Shown: piece after piece, positions 1-7,064 of the stretch
Layout of the letters: the number at the start of each line of letters is the position of its first letter
Position numbering within the stretch: the stretch's first letter is position 1
NCBI GenBank assembly: GCA_964445775.1
Contig: CAYUMH010000027.1
Coordinates: 1 to 40,823 of the forward strand
Reading direction: 5' to 3'
Length of the DNA: 40,823 nt
Source: Terrimonas sp964445775
GTDB lineage: Bacteria; Bacteroidota; Bacteroidia; Chitinophagales; Chitinophagaceae
The notes under the pieces: model-generated
Told to the model about the DNA's origin: nothing
The model's database searches: none
Seen by the model: only the letters and a program-made list of their open reading frames with translations
Made by a program: the position numbers and the translations under genes

Positions 1-55
1 AAATCTAAAATCTAAAATCTAAAATCTAAAATCTAAAATCTAAAATCTAAAATCT
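1..55. repeat. Tandem heptamer array (AAAATCT)n
   Basis: Seven exact copies of AAAATCT plus a 6-base partial copy cut by the window edge. The array runs into the stop codon (TGA on the minus strand at 55-57) of the neighbouring gene, so it lies immediately 3' of that gene. It continues beyond the window to an unknown length. It is the purest of several 7-bp-period arrays in this window. Confidence 0.97.
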
Positions 56-933
56 CAGTTCCCGCTTCTTCCCACTGTCAGTTCCGTAGTTGTTTTAATG
101 GTCATCGGCATCACGCTGTTCATGGCTTCTACGGTGCCTTTGCCCTCGGCTACACTCGATTGTGAGCGGATAATGCCACTTACTTTATCTACATAGGTTT
201 TACCGGTAGTAATGGTGCTGATCTTGGTGGTAGCGTCCATATTCATCATCTGCGAAGTAACGATCGACTCTGCTGCCGTTCTGAACCCTACAACGATCAC
301 GCTGTCCGTAATATCCTCAATAGTATGTACCGTAGCCGAAACTTCGGTAGCTGTAGTGGCCGAGGTTGTCCAGGAATAACCCTTTACCAGGATGGTATCA
401 GGTAATACTTTAAAAAAGCTGTTGCTGCCTTTAGCCGGTGGGTTGGCCACATCCTGCAAGCCTGGTATCATGCTGGTAACAATATTACCCTGGTCATTGG
501 CTTTTTTGTCAAAGGTCTGCGGAATGCTCATCAGGGTTTTACCCGACCCGTCAACAATCACATTATAGGTTTTACCCATGATCTCTTTAATGGGTTTACC
601 CAGCTGGCCGTCCAGGTCTTTTTTATTATCAGAATCAAAATTAAAACCCTGGCCCATACCATCGGCCTTAAAGCTGATACGTTTTAGCAGGTGGCTAAGG
701 GTGCTGTTATCCTCCGTTACATTGGTAACCTTGTATTGTTTCTCAATATTACTGTTTGATTTAAAATCAATATTGCGCCCCATTACCTCCTGCGCCACGG
801 TGGACTCCTGTTTAAGGGTAACAGTAACTGTTTCGCCCTGAACGAAAGCCAGTTTAGGTGCTTTTTGCTGGCTGATAGCCGGTAAGGTAAAGCTTAACAA
901 TAGGGAACAGCCGATGATTTTGGTAACAAACAT
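55..933 (-). CDS. Secreted DUF6263-like protein
   Basis: A 292-residue protein of unknown function. An N-terminal signal peptide (residues 1-22, hydrophobic core then PAISQQ) points to export to the periplasm or envelope. The rest is a single domain rich in beta strands, Thr and Val, with no catalytic motif that I recognise. Size, the QGETVTVTLKQ opening after the signal and the Met-rich C-terminal third resemble the Bacteroidota DUF6263 family; this is from memory of the family, not a search. It is monocistronic: a heptamer array follows its stop, and the next gene is divergent. A TAnnTTTG promoter element lies at 969-976, giving a leader of about 30 nt. Confidence 0.75.
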   Translation of the reverse strand: MFVTKIIGCSLLLSFTLPAISQQKAPKLAFVQGETVTVTLKQESTVAQEVMGRNIDFKSNSNIEKQYKVTNVTEDNSTLSHLLKRISFKADGMGQGFNFDSDNKKDLDGQLGKPIKEIMGKTYNVIVDGSGKTLMSIPQTFDKKANDQGNIVTSMIPGLQDVANPPAKGSNSFFKVLPDTILVKGYSWTTSATTATEVSATVHTIEDITDSVIVVGFRTAAESIVTSQMMNMDATTKISTITTGKTYVDKVSGIIRSQSSVAEGKGTVEAMNSVMPMTIKTTTELTVGRSGN

Positions 934-968
934 GTTGCAGGGATTTTTTTAGAGGTTCAACAATGGGT

Positions 969-976
969 CAAACTTA
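969..976 (-). promoter_or_regulatory. Bacteroidota -7 element (TAAGTTTG)
   Basis: Read on the minus strand this is TAAGTTTG, a full match to the Bacteroidota TAnnTTTG -7 element, about 36 bases before the start of the DUF6263-like gene. No clear TTTG is seen at the -33 position, so this is a motif match only. Confidence 0.45.
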
Positions 977-1096
977 CAAAATGACGGGCATTTATAGCTA
1001 TTCGTTGCCTGATTAAACCCACTATTTGCCCACATGGCGAAATATTATAAAAATATGCGCCGAACTTGCTACTTTTAGTTGGTAAAAAACATACAC

Positions 1097-2701
1097 ATGG
1101 CTATCAGAATGACCGATGATCCGCAGGATCAGAACCAGAATGACTATAACGATAATAGTGGTGGCGGTGGTAACCGTCCAAATATTCCCGGCGGCGGGGG
1201 CGGTTTAATTGCCTTATTACCCATGCTGCTCAGCCTCTTCAAGGGCAAAGGGATCTTTCTCCTGTTAATACTAGGTGCCGGCGCTTATTTCTTATTAGGT
1301 AAAGGCGGTGGTGGTTGTAATGTGGCCGATATAGCCCGCCAGTTCTCCCAAAGTGGCTATAACTTCAGTCCCGAACAATTTAACAAAGCTTCCGTTTACG
1401 AAGGACTGGAAGCGGAAGCCGGTAAGAACCCATTACCCGAAGCGGTATCCTTATTAAGATATGCGCCTACCCGCGGCGACCAGGGATCGCAGGGCAGCTG
1501 TGTGGCCTGGAGCAGTGCTTATGCAGCCCAGACCATTCTTACGGCGGCAGCAACCGGCGCCGATCCGAATACTATCGTATTCTCTCCCTCTTATTTATAC
1601 AACCAGATAAAACTGGATGATTGCCAGGGCTCTTATGTGAACCTTGCGATGGATGCCATGCGTAAGAACGGTGGCGTGCCGTTGAGCAGTTACCCATACA
1701 ATCCCAACGACTGTGGCCGTGATGCCAGCCAGTACTTCAATGCCGGCCGTCAGAACACCATTCATGGTTATACCCGTTTAACCAATGGTAATACCCAAAC
1801 CATTAATGTACGTGCTATTAAGGAACATTTGAGTAAAGACGCTCCCGTAGTGATCGGTATGATGGTAGGCAATAGTTTTATGCAGGATATGATGGGCAAG
1901 GAACTGTGGACACCACAGGGCATGGATGCTTCCATGGTAGGCATGGGCGGCCATGCCATGACGATTATCGGTTATGATGACCGCAAATTCGGCGGCGCCT
2001 TCCAGATCATGAACAGCTGGGGCCGCGACTGGGGTAAGGACGGTATAGGCTGGGTACGTTACGGCGATTTTCAGCAATATGCCCGTGAGGCATATGGTAT
2101 AGATGCTTTACCTAAAACAAATGATGTAGCGGCAAAAGCATTGGAATGTAATATTGGTTTGGTGGCTTATGAAGATGTGAATGCCACCACAAAAAAATAC
2201 ATGCAACTGCGTTCTACCGGCGGTAACAGTTTTCAATCGGTAGCGCCTATTAAAGTGGGCACCCGTTTTAAAATGGAAGTAACCAATGCCACACCCTGCT
2301 ATGTATATATTTTCTCCCGCCAGGCCGATGGTAGCAGCGCTGTATTATTCCCTTACTTAAAACCAGGTGAAACAGTATCCAAACATTCTCCTTATTTTGG
2401 TATTACGGGTTACCGGCTGTTCCCTAAAGGGCAGTCGATGGAAGCCGATGCCGACGGCAACAAAGACTATATTGCTATTGTAACCAGTAAATCGGAGCTG
2501 GACTATAACAAACTCAACCAGGCTATCAGTGCCAGTGCACAAACCGATTATACGGCCAAAGTAAACGATGCGTTAAAAAGTATTTTAGCTACCAATGCCA
2601 GCATCAGCAGTACCAATGACGGACGTATTTATTTTAAAGTAAATGCCGGCGAAACCCGTGCGGTGGCAACAGTAGTGGCTTTTGATAAAGTAGCGAAGTA
2701 G
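1097..2701 (+). CDS. Papain-family (C1) cysteine peptidase with DUF4384-like C-terminal domain
   Basis: A 534-residue protein starting at the ATG at 1097; an upstream TTG at 1079 is possible but less likely. Residues 1-50 are Asp/Asn-rich then Gly-rich, followed by one membrane segment (about 52-67), so it is probably membrane-anchored with no cleaved signal. Residues about 110-345 form a papain-like domain with all key residues: nucleophile C135 in QGSQGSCVAWSS, H286 in GGHAMTIIGYDD and N306 in MNSWGRDWG. The C-terminal part (about 370-534) resembles DUF4384, with the typical YVYIFSRQADGSSAVLFPY stretch, a beta-sandwich also found attached to caspase-like and papain-like enzymes. Substrate unknown. 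It is transcribed alone, divergently from the upstream gene, and its 3' end carries a 14-bp repeat array. Confidence 0.88.
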   Translation: MAIRMTDDPQDQNQNDYNDNSGGGGNRPNIPGGGGGLIALLPMLLSLFKGKGIFLLLILGAGAYFLLGKGGGGCNVADIARQFSQSGYNFSPEQFNKASVYEGLEAEAGKNPLPEAVSLLRYAPTRGDQGSQGSCVAWSSAYAAQTILTAAATGADPNTIVFSPSYLYNQIKLDDCQGSYVNLAMDAMRKNGGVPLSSYPYNPNDCGRDASQYFNAGRQNTIHGYTRLTNGNTQTINVRAIKEHLSKDAPVVIGMMVGNSFMQDMMGKELWTPQGMDASMVGMGGHAMTIIGYDDRKFGGAFQIMNSWGRDWGKDGIGWVRYGDFQQYAREAYGIDALPKTNDVAAKALECNIGLVAYEDVNATTKKYMQLRSTGGNSFQSVAPIKVGTRFKMEVTNATPCYVYIFSRQADGSSAVLFPYLKPGETVSKHSPYFGITGYRLFPKGQSMEADADGNKDYIAIVTSKSELDYNKLNQAISASAQTDYTAKVNDALKSILATNASISSTNDGRIYFKVNAGETRAVATVVAFDKVAK

Positions 2702-2707
2702 GCTGGG

Positions 2708-2756
2708 AGAATTGAGACGCTAGAATTGAGATGTCAGAATTGAGATAACAGAACAG
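2708..2756. repeat. 14-bp (2 x 7) tandem repeat array after a stop codon
   Basis: Three 14-bp units beginning AGAATTGAGA (2708-2721, 2722-2735, 2736-2749) and a partial fourth, starting 7 bases after the stop codon of the papain-family gene. Units differ only in their last four bases. It shares its period with the other heptad arrays but not their sequence. Confidence 0.85.
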
Positions 2757-2777
2757 GTTGTCTCAATTCTGACATCT
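2729..2777 (+). terminator. 17-bp perfect hairpin built from the repeat array
   Basis: Bases 2729-2745 (AGATGTCAGAATTGAGA) are the exact reverse complement of 2761-2777, with a 15-base loop. One arm is made of two adjacent repeat units of the array before it. A T-rich run begins about 10 bases after the hairpin, so it may end transcription of the papain-family gene; the spacing to the T-run is longer than in a classical intrinsic terminator. Confidence 0.6.
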
Positions 2778-2916
2778 GATAGCTGATTTCTTTTTTACCT
2801 GCTTGAGTTCCCTGATCGATCGTTCCTTGCAACAGCTTGCCCCCACAGCATTGTGGCGGGCTCCGTTCAACTGTAGTAACACCGGTCAACAATTGGAGAC
2901 AATATTAAAACTGGCT

Positions 2917-3483
2917 ATGAAGAAAGTTCTTATATCAATAATGCTTTGTTGTTTTTGTCAGCTCCATACTTATGCGCAAGATGCTGAATACGAATTGGCT
3001 AAAAGCGTTTTTAAAAAAGAGTACAAAAGGCAGCAATTCGCCCCATTTAATGGAAAAGTTGAAACTATTGATGAAAGTACATTTCGATACGGCGAAAAAG
3101 TGTTAAGCGTAGAGGCTGAAGATAAGTCGGTTATGACCATTTTTTCCAGGGGGATTTTTCATCCTGATATTATTGGAGGAAAGGAAACTATCAAAGCTTT
3201 GACAAAAACTCAGCTTGATACAATGTCAATAGAAAACCAGTTATTCTACAATTTGTCCCGTAATGACAGCATAAGAATTGCAGAAGTTGAAGAGCTCAGG
3301 CAACTTAACCCAAACTTTAAAACAAAGAGATTTGTATTCTGGCTTTATTCAAGAGGAATGGCTAACCCGACGGAGTGTTATTTTGAATTATATAACAGTG
3401 GCGGTACTAAAAAAATGACGATGGAGGAATTTGTAAGTGGCTCCACGGTAACATTTTATTACAGGGGGACGATAATAATCTGA
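2917..3483 (+). CDS. Small secreted protein, unknown
   Basis: A 188-residue protein if translation starts at the ATG at 2917, which gives a clean signal peptide (MKKVLISIMLCCFCQLHTYAQ, cut after YAQ). The open frame extends 38 codons further upstream, but that part has no signal character and reads like intergenic DNA. The mature part is mixed alpha/beta and charged, with no family that I recognise. It is more AT-rich than its neighbours. It stands alone, followed by a bidirectional terminator at 3602-3633. Confidence 0.65.
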   Translation: MKKVLISIMLCCFCQLHTYAQDAEYELAKSVFKKEYKRQQFAPFNGKVETIDESTFRYGEKVLSVEAEDKSVMTIFSRGIFHPDIIGGKETIKALTKTQLDTMSIENQLFYNLSRNDSIRIAEVEELRQLNPNFKTKRFVFWLYSRGMANPTECYFELYNSGGTKKMTMEEFVSGSTVTFYYRGTIII

Positions 3484-3601
3484 AATTACCCTGTTTCAGT
3501 TCAACCAAAAAATAGCAAAGGATTGTTGTTGCTCAACGGGCAAAGCACGGCATTGGTAATATAGCGGTAAGTATTAAAATCATCAACGTAACATATTCAA
3601 T

Positions 3602-3633
3602 AAAAAAGTCCGGAGCATTGCCCAGGACTTTTT
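3602..3633. terminator. Bidirectional intrinsic terminator
   Basis: AAAAAGTCC and GGACTTTTT arms around a 13-base loop, with A and T runs on both sides. It lies between two converging genes and can serve both. Confidence 0.8.
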
Positions 3634-3646
3634 GTTTATAGGTTCA

Positions 3647-3688
3647 AGCATTTAGCTTTTTGCTTTCAGCTTTAAGCATTCAGCTTGC
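3647..3688. repeat. Degenerate 7-bp array abutting a stop codon
   Basis: Six consecutive heptads: AGCATTT, AGCTTTT, TGCTTTC, AGCTTTA, AGCATTC, AGCTTGC. The next three bases (3689-3691) are the stop codon of the lipocalin-like gene on the minus strand. The period is strict while the sequence drifts. Confidence 0.85.
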
Positions 3689-4186
3689 TTACCCCTTCAC
3701 AAAGTTGTAAACAAAGTAAATGGTTTTGCCTTCAAAGATCACCGGTGATTTAGCAGTAAAGCCATTATCGGTAATATCGGTGATCACTAATTTATAACCA
3801 TCGTCTACATCATTGGCATCTTTCCTTTTTACACCATCCATTTTCTTGAAATTAAAAGTGTTAACACCATCTTTGGTGCGGAATGACCAGTTGATCTTTC
3901 TTTCACCGGTCATGCAATTGGCCGATGCAATATTATAGGTGCCAAAACCGCTGTTGGGTAAATACCACTGACTACCCTGGAAACATTCGTAAGGCACGTC
4001 GTCAAAAGCCACGGTTTTAATTTTAGTGCCGGCAGCCAGTCCTTCAATACTTACCGAACTAACCGTCCAGGTGCCACGGATGTCTTTTTTCTTTACATTC
4101 TGCGAGGCCGATTTTGAGGAAGAACAGGAACCCATTACAAAAAGGGTTAATAAAGCCAGTACTGGAACGAAAATTTTGTGTCGCAT
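3689..4186 (-). CDS. Lipocalin-like lipoprotein
   Basis: A 165-residue lipoprotein. Residues 1-20 form a type II signal peptide with lipobox VMGSC, and the SSSK after the cysteine carries no obvious inner-membrane retention signal. The mature part starts with IRGTWTVSSVSIEG, typical of the small lipocalin-like families of Bacteroidota, and includes paired cysteines (YECFQGSQW and NCMTGERKI) that could form a disulfide. Such proteins probably bind a small hydrophobic ligand, but the ligand is not known. It is divergent from the thioredoxin-like gene, with 105 bp between the starts and a TAACTTTG promoter element at 4227-4234. Confidence 0.82.
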   Translation of the reverse strand: MRHKIFVPVLALLTLFVMGSCSSSKSASQNVKKKDIRGTWTVSSVSIEGLAAGTKIKTVAFDDVPYECFQGSQWYLPNSGFGTYNIASANCMTGERKINWSFRTKDGVNTFNFKKMDGVKRKDANDVDDGYKLVITDITDNGFTAKSPVIFEGKTIYFVYNFVKG

Positions 4187-4226
4187 AATTTAAAAATTAA
4201 TAATGTTAAGTTAGCAATTGAAGTGC

Positions 4227-4234
4227 CAAAGTTA
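4227..4234 (-). promoter_or_regulatory. Bacteroidota -7 element (TAACTTTG)
   Basis: Minus-strand TAACTTTG matches TAnnTTTG and lies 40 bases before the start of the lipocalin-like gene, inside the divergent intergenic region. A well-spaced -33 TTTG is not clear. Confidence 0.45.
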
Positions 4235-4291
4235 GTACAAACAATAAAACAACGGGATTTAAGTATATTGCATAATAAAAATTTACCTGCA

Positions 4292-4804
4292 ATGCTACGT
4301 ACCATTCTTTTAGGTCTATCTATCTTATGCCTTGCTACTGTTTCAGTTGCACAGGCTGACACTATTGTAAAACCAAAAATTTACAACCCAGACGACAACG
4401 CCGCAAAAGCCGTTGCACAGGCCATAGCAACAGCTAAAAAAGAAAATAAACATGTATTTATACAGGTAGGGGGTAACTGGTGCATATGGTGTATCCGTTT
4501 CAATAATTTTGTTAAAACTGATGTTACATTGGACTCACTGGTAAAGGCCAATTATGTGGTGTATCACCTTAATTACAGCGAGGAGAATTACAATAAGGAT
4601 ATCTTAAAACAATATAAGTTTCCGCAGCGTTTTGGCTTCCCGGTATTTTTAATACTGGACCAGGAAGGAAAGCTGCTGCATACCCAGAATACGGAGTATC
4701 TTGAAGACGGTAAAAGCGGGTATGATAAAAAGAAAGTGATCACCTTCTTAAATCACTGGTCGCCTAAGGCATTGAACCCTGCCACTTACCAGGAGAAAAA
4801 ATAA
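4292..4804 (+). CDS. Periplasmic thioredoxin-like protein
   Basis: A 170-residue protein from the ATG at 4292. An upstream frame start at 4178 would overlap the divergent gene and remove the signal peptide from the N-terminus, so I reject it. Signal peptide residues 1-21 (VSVAQA). The domain is thioredoxin-like: HVFIQVGGNWCIWC holds the redox pair C64/C67, followed by FGFPVFLILDQEGK with the cis-Pro region (FPVF). The CIWC active site and the Asp/Leu spacing place it near the thioredoxin_7/DUF255-like group that acts on periplasmic thiols. It is followed after 4 bases by a hotdog thioesterase gene, so the two are probably cotranscribed. Confidence 0.87.
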   Translation: MLRTILLGLSILCLATVSVAQADTIVKPKIYNPDDNAAKAVAQAIATAKKENKHVFIQVGGNWCIWCIRFNNFVKTDVTLDSLVKANYVVYHLNYSEENYNKDILKQYKFPQRFGFPVFLILDQEGKLLHTQNTEYLEDGKSGYDKKKVITFLNHWSPKALNPATYQEKK

Positions 4805-4808
4805 ACCT

Positions 4809-5303
4809 ATGTCCATACAAGCTGCCGATACAACCGCCTTTATAAAGCTGGTAAAACATCCGCTAAAATTCAGGCTGTTTTTATTAAGCAAATTACCCAG
4901 TGCATTTTTTGCCGGGGTAAGGGTACAAGCCATTTCGGAAAAAGCCTGTACCGTAACGGTGCCTTATAAATGGTTCTCTACAAATCCTTTTCGCTCAACC
5001 TATTTTGCCTGCCTGGCCATGGCCGCGGAAATGAGTACGGGGGCTTTATCCATGGCGCACCTGTATAAAATAAAACCATCGGTATCCATGCTGGTGGTAG
5101 GTTTGGAAGCGGAGTACTTTAAAAAGGCAACCGGTAAAACCAGTTTTGTTTGTAACGATGGCGAAGCCATACAAAATGCCATTGCCACTACTATACGTAC
5201 GGGCGAAGGGGTAACCGTAAAAGCTACCAGTATTGGCACCAATGCACAAGGGGAGGAGGTAGCCCGGTTTTTTATAACCTGGTCATTCAAAGCGAAAAAA
5301 TAA
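4809..5303 (+). CDS. DUF4442 hotdog-fold thioesterase-like protein
   Basis: A 164-residue cytosolic protein. The segment WFSTNPFRSTYFACLAMAAEMSTG is the diagnostic stretch of the DUF4442 family, a branch of the hotdog-fold acyl-CoA thioesterases; the later LEAEYFKKATGKTSFVCNDG is also in place. Known relatives are predicted to hydrolyse or bind acyl thioesters, but the substrate is not established. The start lies 4 bases after the stop of the thioredoxin-like gene, arguing for one transcript; no functional link between the two is apparent. Confidence 0.85.
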   Translation: MSIQAADTTAFIKLVKHPLKFRLFLLSKLPSAFFAGVRVQAISEKACTVTVPYKWFSTNPFRSTYFACLAMAAEMSTGALSMAHLYKIKPSVSMLVVGLEAEYFKKATGKTSFVCNDGEAIQNAIATTIRTGEGVTVKATSIGTNAQGEEVARFFITWSFKAKK

Positions 5304-5379
5304 CCAACTAATCAGTACATTAGCTACTCTATACACTATTTAAAAAAGCCCGGTATTTATTGCCGGCATATACAATATT

Positions 5380-6789
5380 ATGAAGATTGCTTTCCATGGC
5401 GCCGCCCGTACCGTAACCGGCTCCAAACACCTTCTTACTTTAAAAAACGGTAAACAAATATTACTGGACTGTGGTATGTTCCAGGGCCTGGGTAAAGAAA
5501 CCAACCAATTGAACCGTGATCTTGGTTTTGATGCATCGGCAGTAGATGTAGTGATACTCTCGCATGCGCATATCGATCACTCGGGTTTATTACCCAAGCT
5601 GGTAAAAGACGGTTTTAACGGCAAGATATTCTGTACCCCTGCCACCCAGCGCTTAACTTCTATTCTGCTGGAAGACTCTGCAGAAATACAGGAGGAAGAA
5701 GCCAAGTTTGCCAATAAAAGAGGCCTGCACCAGAGACGTCCTTACCAACAGCCTTTGTATACTTTAGACGATGCCAAACGTACCATCGACCGTTTTGAAG
5801 AAGTAGAATACGGCCGCTGGTTTTTTGCCTTGCCTGATGTAGAAGTAATGTATTCCGAAGCCGGGCATATTATCGGCAGCGCCTGTGTTAACCTGCGTAT
5901 TACCGAGAATGGTAAACAAACGCATATCACTTTTAGTGGTGATGTAGGCCGTTACCGCGATGTAATATTAAAATCACCCGATCCGTTCCCGCAGGCTGAT
6001 TATATCATCATGGAATCAACCTATGGCAACAGTTTACACGATCCGGCAGACAGTACACCGGAGCTGTTGCTAAAATGGATCAAACATACCTGTATTGAGA
6101 AAAAAGGAAAGTTGATATTACCGGCCTTCAGTGTGGGCCGTACCCAGGAATTATTGTTTGCCCTGAACCAGCTGGAACTGGAAAACCAGTTGCCTGACCT
6201 GGATTATTATGTGGACAGTCCTTTAAGTATTGAAGCTACCGGGGTAGTAAAAAGTTACCCGCAATATTTTAATAAGAAGATCCAGAAGATCATGCAGACG
6301 GATAATGATCCGTTTGCTTTTAAAGGATTAAAATATATTAAAACGGTGGAACAGTCCAAAATGCTGAACTATCAGAAAAATCCTTTTGTGGTGATATCTG
6401 CCAGTGGTATGGCCGATGCCGGCAGGGTAAAACACCATATCAGTAATACTATTGAGAATAGCCGTAATACCATTGTATTTACCGGTTATTGCGAACCCAA
6501 CTCCTTAGGCGGCCGTTTAATGGCCGGTGCGCACGAAGTAGGAATTTTTGGTATCGATCACCAGGTGCATGCCGAGATAGGCTCTATACGCAGTATGAGC
6601 GCCCATGGCGATTACGAGGACCTGAGCCAGTGGTTAGCCTGCCAGGACCCACAACAGGTGAAAAAACTATTCCTGGTACATGGTGAGTTTGAAGTACAGG
6701 AAGAATTCAGACGTAAATTGTTGAAGAAAGGGTTTACGGATATTACGATTCCTGAGCAGCACCAGGAGTTTGGACTGGGAATGGAATAG
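5380..6789 (+). CDS. Metallo-beta-lactamase / beta-CASP RNA-processing nuclease family protein
   Basis: A 469-residue cytosolic protein with the full architecture of the CPSF73-like exonuclease family. Residues 1-200 carry the zinc site (H62, H64, D66, H67 in SHAHIDH; a His in EAGHIIGS; Asp in FSGDVGR). The beta-CASP insert follows (about 210-370, PAFSVGRTQELL and the DSPLS stretch), then the C-terminal SAHGDYEDL and LVHGE motifs. Family members cleave or trim RNA, but the bacterial homologues of this branch are little studied. It appears monocistronic. A 7-bp repeat array starts at the base after the stop codon, then a palindromic repeat element and a bidirectional terminator. Confidence 0.93.
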   Translation: MKIAFHGAARTVTGSKHLLTLKNGKQILLDCGMFQGLGKETNQLNRDLGFDASAVDVVILSHAHIDHSGLLPKLVKDGFNGKIFCTPATQRLTSILLEDSAEIQEEEAKFANKRGLHQRRPYQQPLYTLDDAKRTIDRFEEVEYGRWFFALPDVEVMYSEAGHIIGSACVNLRITENGKQTHITFSGDVGRYRDVILKSPDPFPQADYIIMESTYGNSLHDPADSTPELLLKWIKHTCIEKKGKLILPAFSVGRTQELLFALNQLELENQLPDLDYYVDSPLSIEATGVVKSYPQYFNKKIQKIMQTDNDPFAFKGLKYIKTVEQSKMLNYQKNPFVVISASGMADAGRVKHHISNTIENSRNTIVFTGYCEPNSLGGRLMAGAHEVGIFGIDHQVHAEIGSIRSMSAHGDYEDLSQWLACQDPQQVKKLFLVHGEFEVQEEFRRKLLKKGFTDITIPEQHQEFGLGME

Positions 6790-6839
6790 AATTATGAATT
6801 ATGAATGATGAATGATGAATGAGTGAGTTATGAATTAAG
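6790..6839. repeat. 7-bp array (AATKATG type) directly after a stop codon
   Basis: Heptads AATTATG, AATTATG, AATGATG, AATGATG, AATGAGT, one 8-base unit, then AATTAAG. The first base follows the TAG stop of the beta-CASP gene. Related arrays lie at 11775-11820 and 25212-25249. Confidence 0.88.
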
Positions 6840-6840
6840 A

Positions 6841-6975
6841 CTGTGCTATTTGCAGGATGCCGGTGCCGCGGTTCGTGTCTCACGAACCACCATGAGATTT
6901 GCAGGATGCTGAATAGCATTACCGGAAGTACAAGTGTGCGACCCGCAACAATACTGTTGGGGTACGACGCAAGGG
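6841..6975. repeat. Dispersed palindromic intergenic element, copy 1
   Basis: Contains GGTTCGTGTCTCACGAACC (6870-6888; 8-bp arms around TCT), flanked by two copies of ATTTGCAGGATGC, and then a block of about 57 bp (6916-6972, starting GCATTACCGGAAGTACAAGT) that recurs with few changes in each of the three units at 30379-31053. It sits between converging genes just before their shared terminator, the same setting as at 30379-31053. No protein is evident in it. Confidence 0.85.
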
Positions 6976-7008
6976 ACGATGATAGTAGTAATGCAGCCTG
7001 TACAAAAT

Positions 7009-7043
7009 AAAAAAAGGACACTGTTAAAACAGTGTCCTTTTTT
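7009..7043. terminator. Bidirectional intrinsic terminator
   Basis: GGACACTGTT and AACAGTGTCC arms around a two-base loop, with A6 before and T6 after. It separates the converging beta-CASP and amidotransferase-like genes. Confidence 0.9.
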
Positions 7044-7064
7044 ATGAATATAATTGAAATTTAT

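Noticed and set aside
1079..1096. Upstream TTG start of the papain-family gene
   Set aside because: The ATG at 1097 is a better start and no feature supports the extra six codons.
4178..4291. Upstream extension of the thioredoxin-like gene
   Set aside because: It would overlap the divergent lipocalin-like gene and its promoter, and would hide the signal peptide starting at 4292.
6743..7021. Minus-strand open frame opposite the beta-CASP gene end
   Set aside because: It is built from the 7-bp array and palindromic element, with low-complexity peptide sequence; it is an artefact of the repeats.
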